A stretch of DNA of 60,339 nucleotides from Pseudomonadota bacterium (GTDB lineage Bacteria; Myxococcota; Myxococcia; Myxococcales; Anaeromyxobacteraceae). Position numbers and translations under genes: made by a program. This document shows positions 1 to 8,148 of the stretch, in pieces. Position 1 is the first letter of the stretch. Each line of letters begins with the position of its first letter. The stretch covers positions 1-60,339 of the forward strand of contig JAEYZK010000120.1 of NCBI GenBank assembly GCA_023428085.1, given 5' to 3'. The notes under the pieces are model-generated. The model was not told where the DNA came from, did not search any database, and saw only the letters and a list, made by a program, of their open reading frames with translations.

Positions 1-782
1 GGCGACGGCGCGGCCGGGGCGCTCGCCCGGGGGGGCGGCGCGCTGGCGCGGAGCGGCACGCGCTCCACCGCCGCGCCCTGCCCGGCCGCGAGCTGGACCA
101 CGGCCTCGGTCTCGCGGGAGGCGTAGAGCAGCTCGAACCCGATCGCCTGGGGATCGCGGGCCTCGGTGGCGGGGAGCGTCGAGACCACCTCGCCGTGCTT
201 CTTGAGCCGCGCGTTGAGCTCGGAGAGCTCGCGGTCGAACGCCTCGAGCGGGAAGGAGACCTTCACCCGCAGGAGCGCGATGCCCTTCTGCACGTTCGCG
301 CGGAGCCGGTGCTCCTCGTACTCGGTGAGCACGCCGCGCACCGCGGCGGGCAGGTCCAGCACGTCGAGCGGGTCCCCGGAGGGCTTGCCGCGCGCGCCGC
401 CCCGCAGCCGCTCGGCCAGGAGGGCGGCCGCCTCCGCGGTCTCGGGCGGGCGCCCCTCCGACTCCTCGGCGATGATCCGGGAGAAGAGCTCCGGCGCCTC
501 GAGCAGCAGATCCACCGTCTCGGCGTCGAGGGGCCGCCGGCCCATGCGCACGTCGTCGAGCTGGTCCTCGAGCGCGTGCGCGAGCTTCGACATCCGCTCG
601 ACGCCGAACATCGAGGAGAGGCCCTTGAGCGTGTGGGCCGCCCGGAAGACCTGGTTCAGGAGCTCCGGGTCGGGATCCTCACCGCCGCGGTCGAGCCGGA
701 GCAGATCGCGCCCGAGGGCGTCGATGTTCTCCTGCGCCTCGGAGACGAACTCGCTTGTGGCCTTCGGAGAGTGCTCGGACAT
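1..782 (-). CDS. cheA: CheA-type chemotaxis histidine kinase, N-terminal part (cut by window start)
   Basis: Only the first 260 codons lie in the window; the gene runs off the left edge. It starts at an ATG (MSEHSPKATSEF). Residues about 5-110 form a histidine phosphotransfer (Hpt) domain with the signature AAHTLKG, where His50 is the expected phosphorylated residue. The following part, rich in Glu, Arg and Leu, fits the P1-P2 linker and a dimerisation or receptor-coupling region. CheA kinases pass phosphate from the Hpt histidine to CheY/CheB-type receivers in a cytoplasmic chemoreceptor array. The kinase, CheW and any receiver domain are outside the window, so a hybrid kinase with an N-terminal Hpt is not excluded. 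It lies 28 bases downstream of an M17-N-like gene on the same strand. Confidence 0.8.
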   Translation of the reverse strand, partial: MSEHSPKATSEFVSEAQENIDALGRDLLRLDRGGEDPDPELLNQVFRAAHTLKGLSSMFGVERMSKLAHALEDQLDDVRMGRRPLDAETVDLLLEAPELFSRIIAEESEGRPPETAEAAALLAERLRGGARGKPSGDPLDVLDLPAAVRGVLTEYEEHRLRANVQKGIALLRVKVSFPLEAFDRELSELNARLKKHGEVVSTLPATEARDPQAIGFELLYASRETEAVVQLAAGQGAAVERVPLRASAPPPRASAPAAPS

Positions 783-810
783 GACCGCGGGCGGGCGGAC
801 GGCCCGGCGG

Positions 811-1389
811 TCAGCGTATCACGGCGCCCACGTGCGGCAATGCGCGGGGACGCTTCGGCATCTCCACGCGTGAAGGTGGGACCACCACCTCCACGTCGGC
901 GCCGCGCTCGACCCGCGCGGCCGCCAGCTCCTTCTGCAGGGCGCGCGCCTCGCCGAGGAGCACCTGGCGCCCGACCGGGCGGACGAGGCTCGCCTCCATC
1001 CACAGGCGGGCGGCGAGCGAGAGGTCGCCCGCGAAGGGGGGCATGGCGATGGCGAAGGACTCGCTCCCGGCGCGGGCGACGGCCTCGCACGCCTGGCGAG
1101 CGGCGCGCAGGAAGGCGTCCGCCTGCAGCGGCACCTCCGGCAGCCCGAAGCAGAAGATGCGGCCCGCGTGGACCCGCCCGCCGGACGGGAGGAGGAGCGC
1201 CTCCTCGGCCCCGCCCTGGAACAGGCCGTTCCGGATCGCGCGGGAGACGGCGCCGCACATCCGCCAGTCCACGAAGCCCGCGAAGCCCTGGAGCGGCCGC
1301 TCCGGGCCGACGAAGACCGCCAGCGCGTCCACGTCCAGCGCGTCGATCGCCGCTAGCCCCAGCTCTGCCACCTCGATCTTGAGCGCCAC
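811..1389 (-). CDS. Stand-alone leucyl-aminopeptidase N-terminal-like (M17_N) protein
   Basis: A 192-residue protein starting at GTG (VALKIEVAELGL). It resembles the non-catalytic N-terminal domain of M17 cytosol aminopeptidases: an alpha/beta fold with a DALAVFVG strand, a Gly-rich segment, then LPSGGRVHAGRIFCFGLP. The catalytic metal-binding domain of the family is absent, so it is unlikely to be a peptidase. Macro-like M17_N domains can bind ligands or oligomerise, but its role here is unknown. It sits 56 bases after nusB and 28 bases before cheA on the same strand, so it may be co-transcribed. The C-terminal tail is basic and Pro-rich. The family call rests on pattern recognition only. 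Confidence 0.55.
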   Translation of the reverse strand: MALKIEVAELGLAAIDALDVDALAVFVGPERPLQGFAGFVDWRMCGAVSRAIRNGLFQGGAEEALLLPSGGRVHAGRIFCFGLPEVPLQADAFLRAARQACEAVARAGSESFAIAMPPFAGDLSLAARLWMEASLVRPVGRQVLLGEARALQKELAAARVERGADVEVVVPPSRVEMPKRPRALPHVGAVIR

Positions 1390-1445
1390 CGGGTCTCCCG
1401 TCCCCCCCGTCCACGAGCCCGGAGCCCGGGCCCGAGCCCGATCTT

Positions 1446-1877
1446 CTACGCGTTCCTCCGCGCCGGCGCCAGACCGGCCGCGATCTTGTCCAGGACCCCG
1501 TTCACGAACGCGCCCGAGCTCTCGGAGCCGAACTTCTTCCCCAGCTCGATGGCCTCGTTGATGACGACCTTCACCGGCACGTCCGTGCGCAGGAGCTCGT
1601 ACACGGCGAGGCGCAGGACGTTGCGGTCCACGCGCGCCATGCGGTCGAGGCGCCAGTGGGCCGAGGCGTTCTCGATGGCGTCGTCCACCTCGCGGCGGTG
1701 GGCCGCGACGCCGCGGACGAGCGCCTCGGCGAGCTCCTGCACCTCTCGCTCCACGGGCTCGAAGCTCCGCCAGAAGGCGGCCAGGGCGTCGTCGATGCCC
1801 TCGGCCGCCACGTCGATCTGGTAGAGCGCCTGGAGCGCCCGCTCCCTGGCTCGGGTACGCCGTGCGGTCAAGGTCAC
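1446..1877 (-). CDS. nusB: Transcription antitermination factor NusB
   Basis: A 143-residue all-helical protein, the usual NusB length. The N-terminal motif ARERALQALYQID and the C-terminal VKVVINEAIELGKKFG and FVNGVLDKIA segments are diagnostic. NusB binds boxA RNA with NusE (S10) and supports rRNA antitermination. I chose the GTG start at 1877 because it overlaps the ribH stop codon by 4 bases (GTGA) and gives the family N-terminus just before the first helix; longer in-frame readings are Arg-rich and unlike NusB. It is the last gene of the ribD-ribE-ribBA-ribH-nusB block, an arrangement common in bacteria. Confidence 0.95.
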   Translation of the reverse strand: MTLTARRTRARERALQALYQIDVAAEGIDDALAAFWRSFEPVEREVQELAEALVRGVAAHRREVDDAIENASAHWRLDRMARVDRNVLRLAVYELLRTDVPVKVVINEAIELGKKFGSESSGAFVNGVLDKIAAGLAPARRNA

Positions 1878-2359
1878 TCCGTCCGCCGCGGGAGGCGTCC
1901 CGCCTCGCGCAGCACGTTTGCCTGCTCGATGGCGGCGACCGCCGCCTCGGCGCCCTTGTTGCCGGCCTTCACCCCGGCCCGCTCGAGCGCCTGCTCCATC
2001 GTATCGCAGGTGAGGATCCCCAGGCTCACGGCGCAGGGGGCCGCGAGCGAGACGTGGGCGACGCCCTTCGTCGCCTCCGCGGCCACGTAGTCGAAGTGGG
2101 GCGTCCCCCCGCGGATCACCGCGCCGAGCGCGAGGACGAGATCGTACCGGCCGCTCGCCGCCACGCGCGAGAGCAGCGGCGGGAGCTCGAACGTCCCCGG
2201 GCAGCGGAAGACGTCGAGGTCGGCGTCCTTCAGGCCGTGGCGGCGGAGCGCGTCCAGCGCGCCCGCCTCGAGCTGGCCGGTGACGAGCGAGTTGAAGCGC
2301 GACACCACCAGGGCGGCCTTGAGCCCGGTGCCGATGAGGTTGCCCTCGTAGACGTTCAT
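1874..2359 (-). CDS. ribH: 6,7-dimethyl-8-ribityllumazine synthase
   Basis: A 161-residue lumazine synthase. It condenses 5-amino-6-ribitylamino-uracil with 3,4-dihydroxy-2-butanone 4-phosphate, the penultimate step to riboflavin. Family motifs are visible: VSRFNSLVTGQL near the N-terminus, CPGTFELP, LGAVIRGGTPHFDYV with the active-site His, and GILTCDTMEQALERAG. The ATG overlaps the ribBA stop (ATGA) and the stop overlaps the nusB GTG start, so expression is probably translationally coupled. The protein should assemble into the usual pentamer or icosahedral shell. Confidence 0.97.
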   Translation of the reverse strand: MNVYEGNLIGTGLKAALVVSRFNSLVTGQLEAGALDALRRHGLKDADLDVFRCPGTFELPPLLSRVAASGRYDLVLALGAVIRGGTPHFDYVAAEATKGVAHVSLAAPCAVSLGILTCDTMEQALERAGVKAGNKGAEAAVAAIEQANVLREAGRLPRRTE

Positions 2360-3861
2360 CGTCTGTCCTTTCTACGGGGCGTGCCGCCCCGCCCCGCCGG
2401 CTTGGCGCCGGGGCCCCCGCCATTCCGACCGGGAACGCTGTCGCGTCCCCCGGGGCTGCGCGGGACCCTGCGCCGTGCTCGCCGCTTCGCGGCTGCGCGC
2501 GGCTGCGCCTTTCCCATCTCCCGCTCGGCCTGAGCGTAGGGCCCGCGTAGCGGGCCCGGAGTCGAAGGCCGCCCCTCCCCCTGCTTCGCAGGGTCCCCCA
2601 CCCCACGTACCTTCCGGGCGCGCGCCGGCGGCGCCAGCGTGAGCAGGTGCCCCATCCGATCGCGCTTCGTCGCGAGGTACGCGCGGTTCTTCTCGGTCGG
2701 TGCCATCTCCAGCGGGACCCGCTCGACGACCTGCAGCCCGTAGCCCTCGAGCCCGACGATCTTCTTGGGATTGTTCGTCAGCAGGCGCATCCGGCGCACG
2801 CCGAGATCGCGGAGGATCTGCGCCCCGATCCCGTAATCCCGGAGGTCCGGCTTGAACCCCAGGCGGACGTTCGCCTCCAGGGTGTCGTACCCCTCGTCCT
2901 GCAGGACGTAGGCCTTGAGCTTGTTCACGAGGCCGATCCCCCGGCCCTCCTGATCCAGGTAGAGCAGCACGCCCTTCCCGGCCTTCTCGATCTGGCGGAG
3001 CGCGGCGTGGAGCTGGGGGCCGCAGTCGCAGCGGTCGCTGCCGAAGACGTCGCCGGTGAGGCACTTCGAGTGGACGCGCACCAGGACCGCCTCGTTCTCG
3101 CGCCAGCGCCCCTTCACGAGCGCGACGTGCTGGTGCGCGTCCACGTCGTTCTCGTACGCCACGGCGCGGAAGCTGCCGTACGCGGTGGGCAACGGCGCCT
3201 CGGCGGCCCGCCGCACCAGCACGTCCTTGAGCATGCGGTAGGCGATGAGATCCGCGACCGAGAGGAGCGGCAGGCCGTGGGCCCCCGCGAGCTCCTCGAG
3301 CTCGGGGCGGCGCGCCATCGTGCCGTCCTCGTTCATCACCTCGCAGATCACCGCGGCGGGCGTGAGCCCCGCCAGCCGCGCGAGATCGACCGAGCCCTCC
3401 GTCTGCCCGGCGCGCACCAGCACCCCACCCTTCCGCGCGCGCAGCGGGAAGACGTGCCCCGGCCGCGCCAGGTCCTCGGGGCGGCAGTCGTCGCGCACGG
3501 CGGTGAGGATGGTGTGGGCGCGATCCTTCGCGCTGATGCCCGTCGTCACGCCCTGGCGCGCCTCGATGGAGACGGTGAACGCCGTCCCGAAGGACGAGGT
3601 GTTCGAGTTCTCCTCCACCATGAGCGGCAGGCGCAGCGCCCGCACCTTCTCCTCGGTGAGCGAGAGGCAGATGAGCCCCCGGCCGTGCGTGGCCATGAAG
3701 CTGATGGCCGCCGGGGTGACCTTCTCCGCGGCGAGGCACAGGTCGCCCTCGTTCTCCCGGCCCTCGTCGTCGGTGAGGATCACCATCTTGCCGGCGCGGA
3801 ACGCCGCCAGCGCCTGCTCGACGCGCGCCACCGCGGCGCTCTCGCCCGGCCGCGCGTTCAC
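2356..3861 (-). CDS. ribBA: Bifunctional 3,4-DHBP synthase / GTP cyclohydrolase II with long basic tail
   Basis: A 501-residue fusion. Residues about 15-210 are 3,4-dihydroxy-2-butanone-4-phosphate synthase (DDEGRENEGDL acidic motif, SFMATHGRGLICL). About 215-409 are GTP cyclohydrolase II, with the zinc cysteines in HSKCLTGDVFGSDRCDCG and the usual end TKRDRMGHLL. It supplies both precursors of the riboflavin pathway. Residues about 410-501 are an extra, very Arg/Gly/Pro-rich tail not found in typical RibBA; a palindromic element at 2539-2557 lies inside it. The GTG start at 3861 overlaps the ribE stop (GTGA), and the stop overlaps the ribH ATG. The tail is either a real extension or coding capacity gained by insertion of a repeat. 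Confidence 0.95.
   Translation of the reverse strand: MNARPGESAAVARVEQALAAFRAGKMVILTDDEGRENEGDLCLAAEKVTPAAISFMATHGRGLICLSLTEEKVRALRLPLMVEENSNTSSFGTAFTVSIEARQGVTTGISAKDRAHTILTAVRDDCRPEDLARPGHVFPLRARKGGVLVRAGQTEGSVDLARLAGLTPAAVICEVMNEDGTMARRPELEELAGAHGLPLLSVADLIAYRMLKDVLVRRAAEAPLPTAYGSFRAVAYENDVDAHQHVALVKGRWRENEAVLVRVHSKCLTGDVFGSDRCDCGPQLHAALRQIEKAGKGVLLYLDQEGRGIGLVNKLKAYVLQDEGYDTLEANVRLGFKPDLRDYGIGAQILRDLGVRRMRLLTNNPKKIVGLEGYGLQVVERVPLEMAPTEKNRAYLATKRDRMGHLLTLAPPARARKVRGVGDPAKQGEGRPSTPGPLRGPYAQAEREMGKAQPRAAAKRRARRRVPRSPGGRDSVPGRNGGGPGAKPAGRGGTPRRKDRR
2539..2557. repeat. REP-like palindrome inside the ribBA tail
   Basis: A perfect 8-bp inverted repeat, GGGCCCGC - GTA - GCGGGCCC, flanked by GCTCGGCCTGAGCG on one side and GGAGTCGAAGGCC on the other. 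It has the look of a dispersed intergenic palindrome, yet here it lies in frame in the basic 3' extension of ribBA. I see no second copy in this window, so the repeat status is inferred from its structure. Confidence 0.4.
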
Positions 3862-4514
3862 CGCCCGACCTCCCCGTAGCCCCACCGCGCGAGGTCGGCG
3901 GCCGAGATGCCCTTCGCCGCGCCCGAGGCGGCGACGAGCCGCGCGACGTGGCGGGCCACGAGGTCCGCCTCCAGGTTCACCCGCGTGCCGGGCCCGGCGT
4001 CGCCGAGCGTGGTGCGTTCGAGCGTGTCGGGGATGAGCGCCACCTCGAACCGGTCCGGGCCGAGCGCCGCGACCGTGAGCGAGACGCCGTCCACCGCGAT
4101 CGAGCCCTTCTCGACCACGAGCGGCGCGATCGCCTCCGGGAGCCGGACCGTGAGCCGCGCCCCCTGCCCCTCCGGCGCGCGCGCGAGGACCTCGCCGACG
4201 GCGTCCACGTGGCCCTGGACCAGGTGGCCGCCGAGCCGGTCGCCCAGGGCGAGCGCGCGCTCGAGGTTCACCCGCGTCCCCGGCCGCCAGCCGCCGAGCG
4301 TCGTCCGCGCGAGCGTCTCGGGCACCGCCTCGAACGAGACCAGCCCGCCGCCGCGCTCCACCACCGAGAGGCACGCGCCCGCGCAGGCCACGCTCTCTCC
4401 CAGCGCGAGGCCGGCGACGTCGAGCCGGCCCGGACGCAGCGTGAGCCGCGCCCCGCCCTGCCGCGGGGCGATGCGCTCCACCACGCCGATGTCGGAGACG
4501 AGGCCGGTGAACAT
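3858..4514 (-). CDS. ribE: Riboflavin synthase, alpha chain
   Basis: A 218-residue protein made of two similar lumazine-binding barrels (about 1-95 and 96-200). The start MFTGLVSDIG is diagnostic, GDRLGGHLVQGHVD marks the domain boundary, and repeated TLxRTTLG / TRVNLE motifs occur in each half. It dismutates two lumazine molecules to riboflavin. The ATG at 4514 lies 14 bases after the ribD stop, and the stop overlaps the ribBA GTG. I see no FMN riboswitch-like leader in front of this gene or of ribD, so control probably comes from further upstream. Confidence 0.96.
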   Translation of the reverse strand: MFTGLVSDIGVVERIAPRQGGARLTLRPGRLDVAGLALGESVACAGACLSVVERGGGLVSFEAVPETLARTTLGGWRPGTRVNLERALALGDRLGGHLVQGHVDAVGEVLARAPEGQGARLTVRLPEAIAPLVVEKGSIAVDGVSLTVAALGPDRFEVALIPDTLERTTLGDAGPGTRVNLEADLVARHVARLVAASGAAKGISAADLARWGYGEVGR

Positions 4515-4528
4515 GGTCGCGGCGGATC

Positions 4529-5662
4529 CTAGCCCCGAGTGCGGCGCTTCGCCAACCGGCGCCGTGTGCGCGGCCGCGGGACGCGGCCCGTCACGAGCAC
4601 GTCGTCGCCGAGCCGCTCGATGGCGACGTCGGAGAGCCGGAGCGCGTCCGCCATCCGCGCCGGCCCGGGGCGCCCGAGGAGCGGGACCCCGTCGGCGCCG
4701 AGGAGCTTGGGGGCGACGAGGATCGCCACCTCGTCGACGAGCCCCTCGTCCAGGAACCGCGCGTGAACGGCCGCGCCGCCCTCCACGAGGAGGTGCGTGA
4801 CGCCACGCCCGGCGAGCTTCGCGAGCAGATCCTCCAGCGCGACGCCGCCGGGGCCGCGCCGGCAGGCGACGAGCTCCGCCCGGCCGAGCTTGCGGGCGCG
4901 CGGGGCGGCGTGCGCCACCAGCGTGGGGGCGTCCGACCGCTCGGTGAACAGCCGCAGGCGGGGCGGGAGGCGGAGGTCGGTGTCGAGCACCACCCGCACC
5001 GGATCGCGGCCGCGACCGCCGGGCAGCCGGGTCGTGAGCGCCGGGTCGTCCGCGCGCGCCGTGCCCGCCCCGACCAGCACCGCGTCCACGCGGTCGCGCA
5101 GCCGGTGGACCCAGGCGCGCGCCTCCGGGCCCGTCACCCACCGCGCGTCGCCGGTGCGGGTCGCGATCCGCCCGTCGAGCGTGACCGCGGCCTTGAGCGT
5201 CACGTGCGGGCGCCCGGTCGTGATGAACGTGAACCAGGGCGCGTTGAGGCGGTCGCACTCGGCCTCGAGCACGCCGCCCACCACCTCGACGCCGCTCCGC
5301 CGCAGGCGCGCCACGCCGCGGCCGTGGACGAGCGGGTTCGGATCCCGCGAGCCGACGAAGACCCGGGCGACGCCGGCCTCGAGGATCGCCCGCGAGCACG
5401 GCGGCGTCCGCCCGTAGTGGTCGCAGGGCTCGAGCGTCGTGTAGAGGTCGGCGCCGCGGGCGGCCGCCCCGGCGGCGCGGAGCGCCACCACCTCGGCGTG
5501 CGGGGCGCCGGCGCGCGCGTGGTGCCCGCGCCCGACGATCCGCCCCGCCTGGACGACCACGGCGCCGACCGCCGGGTTCGGGCTCGTCCGGCCCAGCCCG
5601 CGGCGCGCCGCCTCGATCGCCTCGCGCATGAAGGGCGCGGCGTCCGGAGCGCCCGTCGACAC
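4529..5662 (-). CDS. ribD: Bifunctional diaminohydroxyphosphoribosylaminopyrimidine deaminase / reductase
   Basis: A 377-residue RibD. The N-terminal cytidine-deaminase-like domain (about 10-150) has TSPNPAVGAVVV, PHAEVVAL and TLEPCDHYGRTPPC, which give the zinc ligands. The C-terminal reductase domain (about 155-365) has TLKAAVTLDGRIAT, WVTGPEA and LLVEGGAAVHARFL. It performs the second and third steps of riboflavin synthesis. I chose the GTG at 5662 rather than the ATG at 5629 because family members carry a few residues before the FMREA helix; neither start has a clear ribosome-binding site. An Arg-rich end follows the last motif. It sits 50 bases after nrdR. Confidence 0.93.
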   Translation of the reverse strand: MSTGAPDAAPFMREAIEAARRGLGRTSPNPAVGAVVVQAGRIVGRGHHARAGAPHAEVVALRAAGAAARGADLYTTLEPCDHYGRTPPCSRAILEAGVARVFVGSRDPNPLVHGRGVARLRRSGVEVVGGVLEAECDRLNAPWFTFITTGRPHVTLKAAVTLDGRIATRTGDARWVTGPEARAWVHRLRDRVDAVLVGAGTARADDPALTTRLPGGRGRDPVRVVLDTDLRLPPRLRLFTERSDAPTLVAHAAPRARKLGRAELVACRRGPGGVALEDLLAKLAGRGVTHLLVEGGAAVHARFLDEGLVDEVAILVAPKLLGADGVPLLGRPGPARMADALRLSDVAIERLGDDVLVTGRVPRPRTRRRLAKRRTRG

Positions 5663-5712
5663 CGGGCCCGCCGCGCGGGCCCTGCGCTCGGGGCGGACGG
5701 AGTGCTGTGCCC

Positions 5713-6198
5713 TCACGCGCCCGGCTCCCCGCCGCCGCCGATGCTGTTCTTCCGGGCGAGCCGCTCGAGCTCGGTCATGAACTCGCCGACGTCGCGGAAC
5801 GCGCGGTACACCGACGCGAAGCGGACGTAGGCCACCTCGTCGAGCGCGCGGAGCCGGCGCATCACCGACTCGCCGATCGCCGCGGTCTTGATCTCGCGCT
5901 CGCCGAGCTCGGCGAGCTCCCGCTCCACCCCCGTGACGAGCGCCTCGATCTGCTCCGCCGAGACGGGCCGCTTCTGGCAGGCGATGCCCACGCCGTCCAC
6001 GATCTTCCGGCGATCGAACGCCTCGCGCCGCCCGTCCTTCTTCACCACCTGCGGGAGGATCTCCTCGATGCGCTCGTACGTCGTGAACCGGCCCTTGCAG
6101 CCCAGGCACTCCCGCCGCCGGCGCGTGACCTGCCCCTCCTGCGCCTCGCGGGAGTCGACGACGCGATCCTCGAGGTGTCCGCAGAAGGGGCAGCGCAT
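5713..6198 (-). CDS. nrdR: Transcriptional repressor NrdR
   Basis: A 161-residue protein with an N-terminal zinc ribbon (MRCPFCG ... CLGC) and a following ATP-cone domain (VVKKDGRREAFDRRKIV). NrdR senses ATP/dATP and represses ribonucleotide reductase genes through NrdR boxes. I start it at the ATG at 6198, because the 60 bases upstream encode a heptad DNA repeat rather than protein. Its place directly before ribD is a common arrangement. The C-terminal end (NSIGGGGEPGA) is flexible. Confidence 0.95.
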   Translation of the reverse strand: MRCPFCGHLEDRVVDSREAQEGQVTRRRRECLGCKGRFTTYERIEEILPQVVKKDGRREAFDRRKIVDGVGIACQKRPVSAEQIEALVTGVERELAELGEREIKTAAIGESVMRRLRALDEVAYVRFASVYRAFRDVGEFMTELERLARKNSIGGGGEPGA

Positions 6199-6202
6199 AA
6201 GG

Positions 6203-6285
6203 CAGTTGTCGGTGATCAGTTGTCGGTTGTCAGTCGCCCGTTCAGCGGTCCTGACCACTGACCACTGACCACCGACGACTGACTA
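6203..6285. repeat. Heptanucleotide tandem repeat between nrdR and glyA
   Basis: The gap is built from 7-base units. On the plus strand: CAGTTGT, CGGTGAT, CAGTTGT, CGGTTGT, CAGTCGC, CCGTTCA, a 6-base break, then CTGACCA three times, CCGACGA and CTGACTA. The last unit contains the glyA stop codon (6283-6285). The tract is visibly richer in A and T than its surroundings. A second tract with a related unit lies at 8086-8148, between fabF and rpiB. Confidence 0.8.
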
Positions 6286-7536
6286 CTGCTTCTCCGCGTA
6301 CATCGGGAAGTGCGAGCAGAGCTCCTTCACCTCGGCGCGCACGCGGGCCAGGACGGCCCCGTCGGCGGGGGCGTCGAGCACCCGGCCGATGAGGGCCGCG
6401 ACGAGGGTCATCTCGCGCGCGCCCATGCCGCGGGTGGTGAGCGCCGGCGTGCCGACGCGGACGCCGGAGGTCTGGGTCGGCTTCTCCGGATCCCAGGGGA
6501 TCATGTTCTTGTTGACGGTGATCCCGGCCGCGCCGAGCGCGTCCTCCGCGGCCTTGCCGGTGAGCTTCTTCGGCCGGAGGTCGACGAGCATCAGGTGGTT
6601 GTCGGTGCCGCCCGAGACGAGCCGCAGGCCCGCGGCCTTGAGCCCCTCGGCGAGCACCTGCGCGTTCTCGACGACGCGCCGCGCGTAGTCCTTGAACCCG
6701 GGCCGGAGCGCCTCGCCGAGCGCGACCGCCTTGCCGGCGATGACGTGCTCGAGCGGCCCGCCCTGGATGCCGGGGAAGATCTGCGAGTTGAGCGTCTTCG
6801 CGTGCGCCTCGCGGCAGAGGAGGAGGCCGCCGCGCGGCCCGCGCAGCGTCTTGTGGGTCGTCGTCGTGACGATCTCCGAGAACGGCACCGGCGACGGGTG
6901 CAGCCCGCCGGCGACGAGGCCGGCGATGTGCGCCATGTCCACGACCATCGCCGCGCCGACCTCGCGCGCGATCTGGGCGAACTGGTCGAAGTGGAGGGTG
7001 CGCGGGTAGGCGCTCGCCCCGACCATCAGGATCTTCGGCTTGTGCTCGCGGGCGAGCTTCGCGACCTCGTCCATGTCCACCGTCTCGTCGGACTGGCGAA
7101 GGCCGTAGGGCACGATGTTGAAGAGCTTGCCGGAGAAGTTGACCTTGGAGCCGTGCGTGAGGTGGCCGCCGAAGTTGAGGCTCATCGCCAGGATCGTGTC
7201 GCCGGGCTGGCCGAGCGCGAAGTAGGCGGCCATGTTTGCCTGCGACCCGGAGTGCGGCTGCACGTTCGCGTGCTCCGCGCCGAAGAGCTGCTTCGCCCGG
7301 TCGATGGCGAGCTGCTCCACCTGGTCCACGACCTCGCACCCGCCGTAGTACCGCTTGCCCGGGTAGCCCTCCGCGTACTTGTTCGTGAGCGTCGAGCCGA
7401 CCGCCTCGAGCACCGCGGGCGAGACGAAGTTCTCGCTGGCGATGAGCTCGAGACCCTCCGCCTGGCGGCGGGTCTCCTCGCGCAGGAGGAGCGCGATCTG
7501 GGGGTCCGAGTCGGCCAGCGGCTGGGTAGGCATCAT
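6283..7536 (-). CDS. glyA: Serine hydroxymethyltransferase
   Basis: A 417-residue PLP enzyme that interconverts serine and glycine with tetrahydrofolate, the main source of one-carbon units. Clear motifs are LIASENFVSPAVLEA, the YAEGYPGKRYYGGCE segment, and the PLP-binding lysine in TTTTHKTLRGPRGG. Length matches bacterial SHMT. The ATG at 7536 has AAGGAG 6-11 bases upstream. Its product pool feeds thymidylate and purine synthesis, which fits the neighbouring nrdR. A 110-base gap to rpiB shows no repeat of the heptad type. Confidence 0.98.
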   Translation of the reverse strand: MMPTQPLADSDPQIALLLREETRRQAEGLELIASENFVSPAVLEAVGSTLTNKYAEGYPGKRYYGGCEVVDQVEQLAIDRAKQLFGAEHANVQPHSGSQANMAAYFALGQPGDTILAMSLNFGGHLTHGSKVNFSGKLFNIVPYGLRQSDETVDMDEVAKLAREHKPKILMVGASAYPRTLHFDQFAQIAREVGAAMVVDMAHIAGLVAGGLHPSPVPFSEIVTTTTHKTLRGPRGGLLLCREAHAKTLNSQIFPGIQGGPLEHVIAGKAVALGEALRPGFKDYARRVVENAQVLAEGLKAAGLRLVSGGTDNHLMLVDLRPKKLTGKAAEDALGAAGITVNKNMIPWDPEKPTQTSGVRVGTPALTTRGMGAREMTLVAALIGRVLDAPADGAVLARVRAEVKELCSHFPMYAEKQ

Positions 7537-7646
7537 GGAGGGCTCCTTCCGAAGAGGCGTTTCATACCTCTCCGGACGAAGCGCGGCAACGAGCGGAATG
7601 GCTCACCAGGGCTCCGCCCCGGGTCGCCGCGGCCCGACCTGCGCGC

Positions 7647-8084
7647 TTACGTCCCCTCGATGCGCCGGACGCGCTCGGCGTGCCGGCCCCCCTCGAAGGC
7701 CGTCTCCAGGAAGGCGCGCACGATGCCCTCGCCGACGCCGGCGCCGAGGACCCGCTCCCCGAGGCAGAGGACGTTCGCGTCGTTGTGCGCCCGCGCCATC
7801 CGGGCCTCGTACTCGGTCGTGCAGACCGCGGCCCGTACGCCGCGGACCTTGTTCGCCGCGATCGACATGCCGATGCCGGTGCCGCACACCAGGATCCCGA
7901 ACCGGGCCTCCCCGGCCGCGACCGCCTCGGCCACGCGGCGCGCCTCGGCCGGATACTCCGCGCGCTCGCCCGGCCCCGGACCCCGCTCCTCCACCTCGAA
8001 GCCCGCGGCCGCCGCGGCGCGCACCGCGACGCCGCGCAGCGCGATGCCCGCGTGATCCGAGCTGGCCATGAGCTTGTCCGCCAT
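7647..8084 (-). CDS. rpiB: Ribose-5-phosphate isomerase B
   Basis: A 145-residue LacA/RpiB family isomerase that interconverts ribose 5-phosphate and ribulose 5-phosphate. The SSDHAGIALR start supplies the Asp-His pair, and ILVCGTGIGMSIAANK has the catalytic Cys and the anion-binding loop. ARAHNDANVLCLGERV is also typical. Ribulose 5-phosphate is a riboflavin precursor and ribose 5-phosphate feeds nucleotides, consistent with nearby rib and nrd genes. Only one base separates its start codon from the heptad repeat tract upstream. Confidence 0.95.
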   Translation of the reverse strand: MADKLMASSDHAGIALRGVAVRAAAAAGFEVEERGPGPGERAEYPAEARRVAEAVAAGEARFGILVCGTGIGMSIAANKVRGVRAAVCTTEYEARMARAHNDANVLCLGERVLGAGVGEGIVRAFLETAFEGGRHAERVRRIEGT

Positions 8085-8085
8085 G

Positions 8086-8148
8086 TCAGTTCACAGTTCT
8101 CAGTTCACAGTTCTCAGTTCTCAGTTGTCAGTTCTCGGTTTTCGGTTC
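8086..8148. repeat. Nine-unit heptanucleotide tandem repeat between fabF and rpiB
   Basis: Nine consecutive 7-base units: TCAGTTC, ACAGTTC, TCAGTTC, ACAGTTC, TCAGTTC, TCAGTTG, TCAGTTC, TCGGTTT, TCGGTTC. The tract is followed by two CGTGAAC units at 8158-8171. It lies directly against the rpiB start codon and would therefore be in the rpiB untranslated leader. Base composition is far less GC-rich than in neighbouring genes. Confidence 0.88.

Noticed and set aside
5663..5712. FMN riboswitch before ribD
   Set aside because: The nrdR-ribD gap is only 50 bases and lacks the conserved RFN-element segments. No match was seen before ribE or nrdR either.
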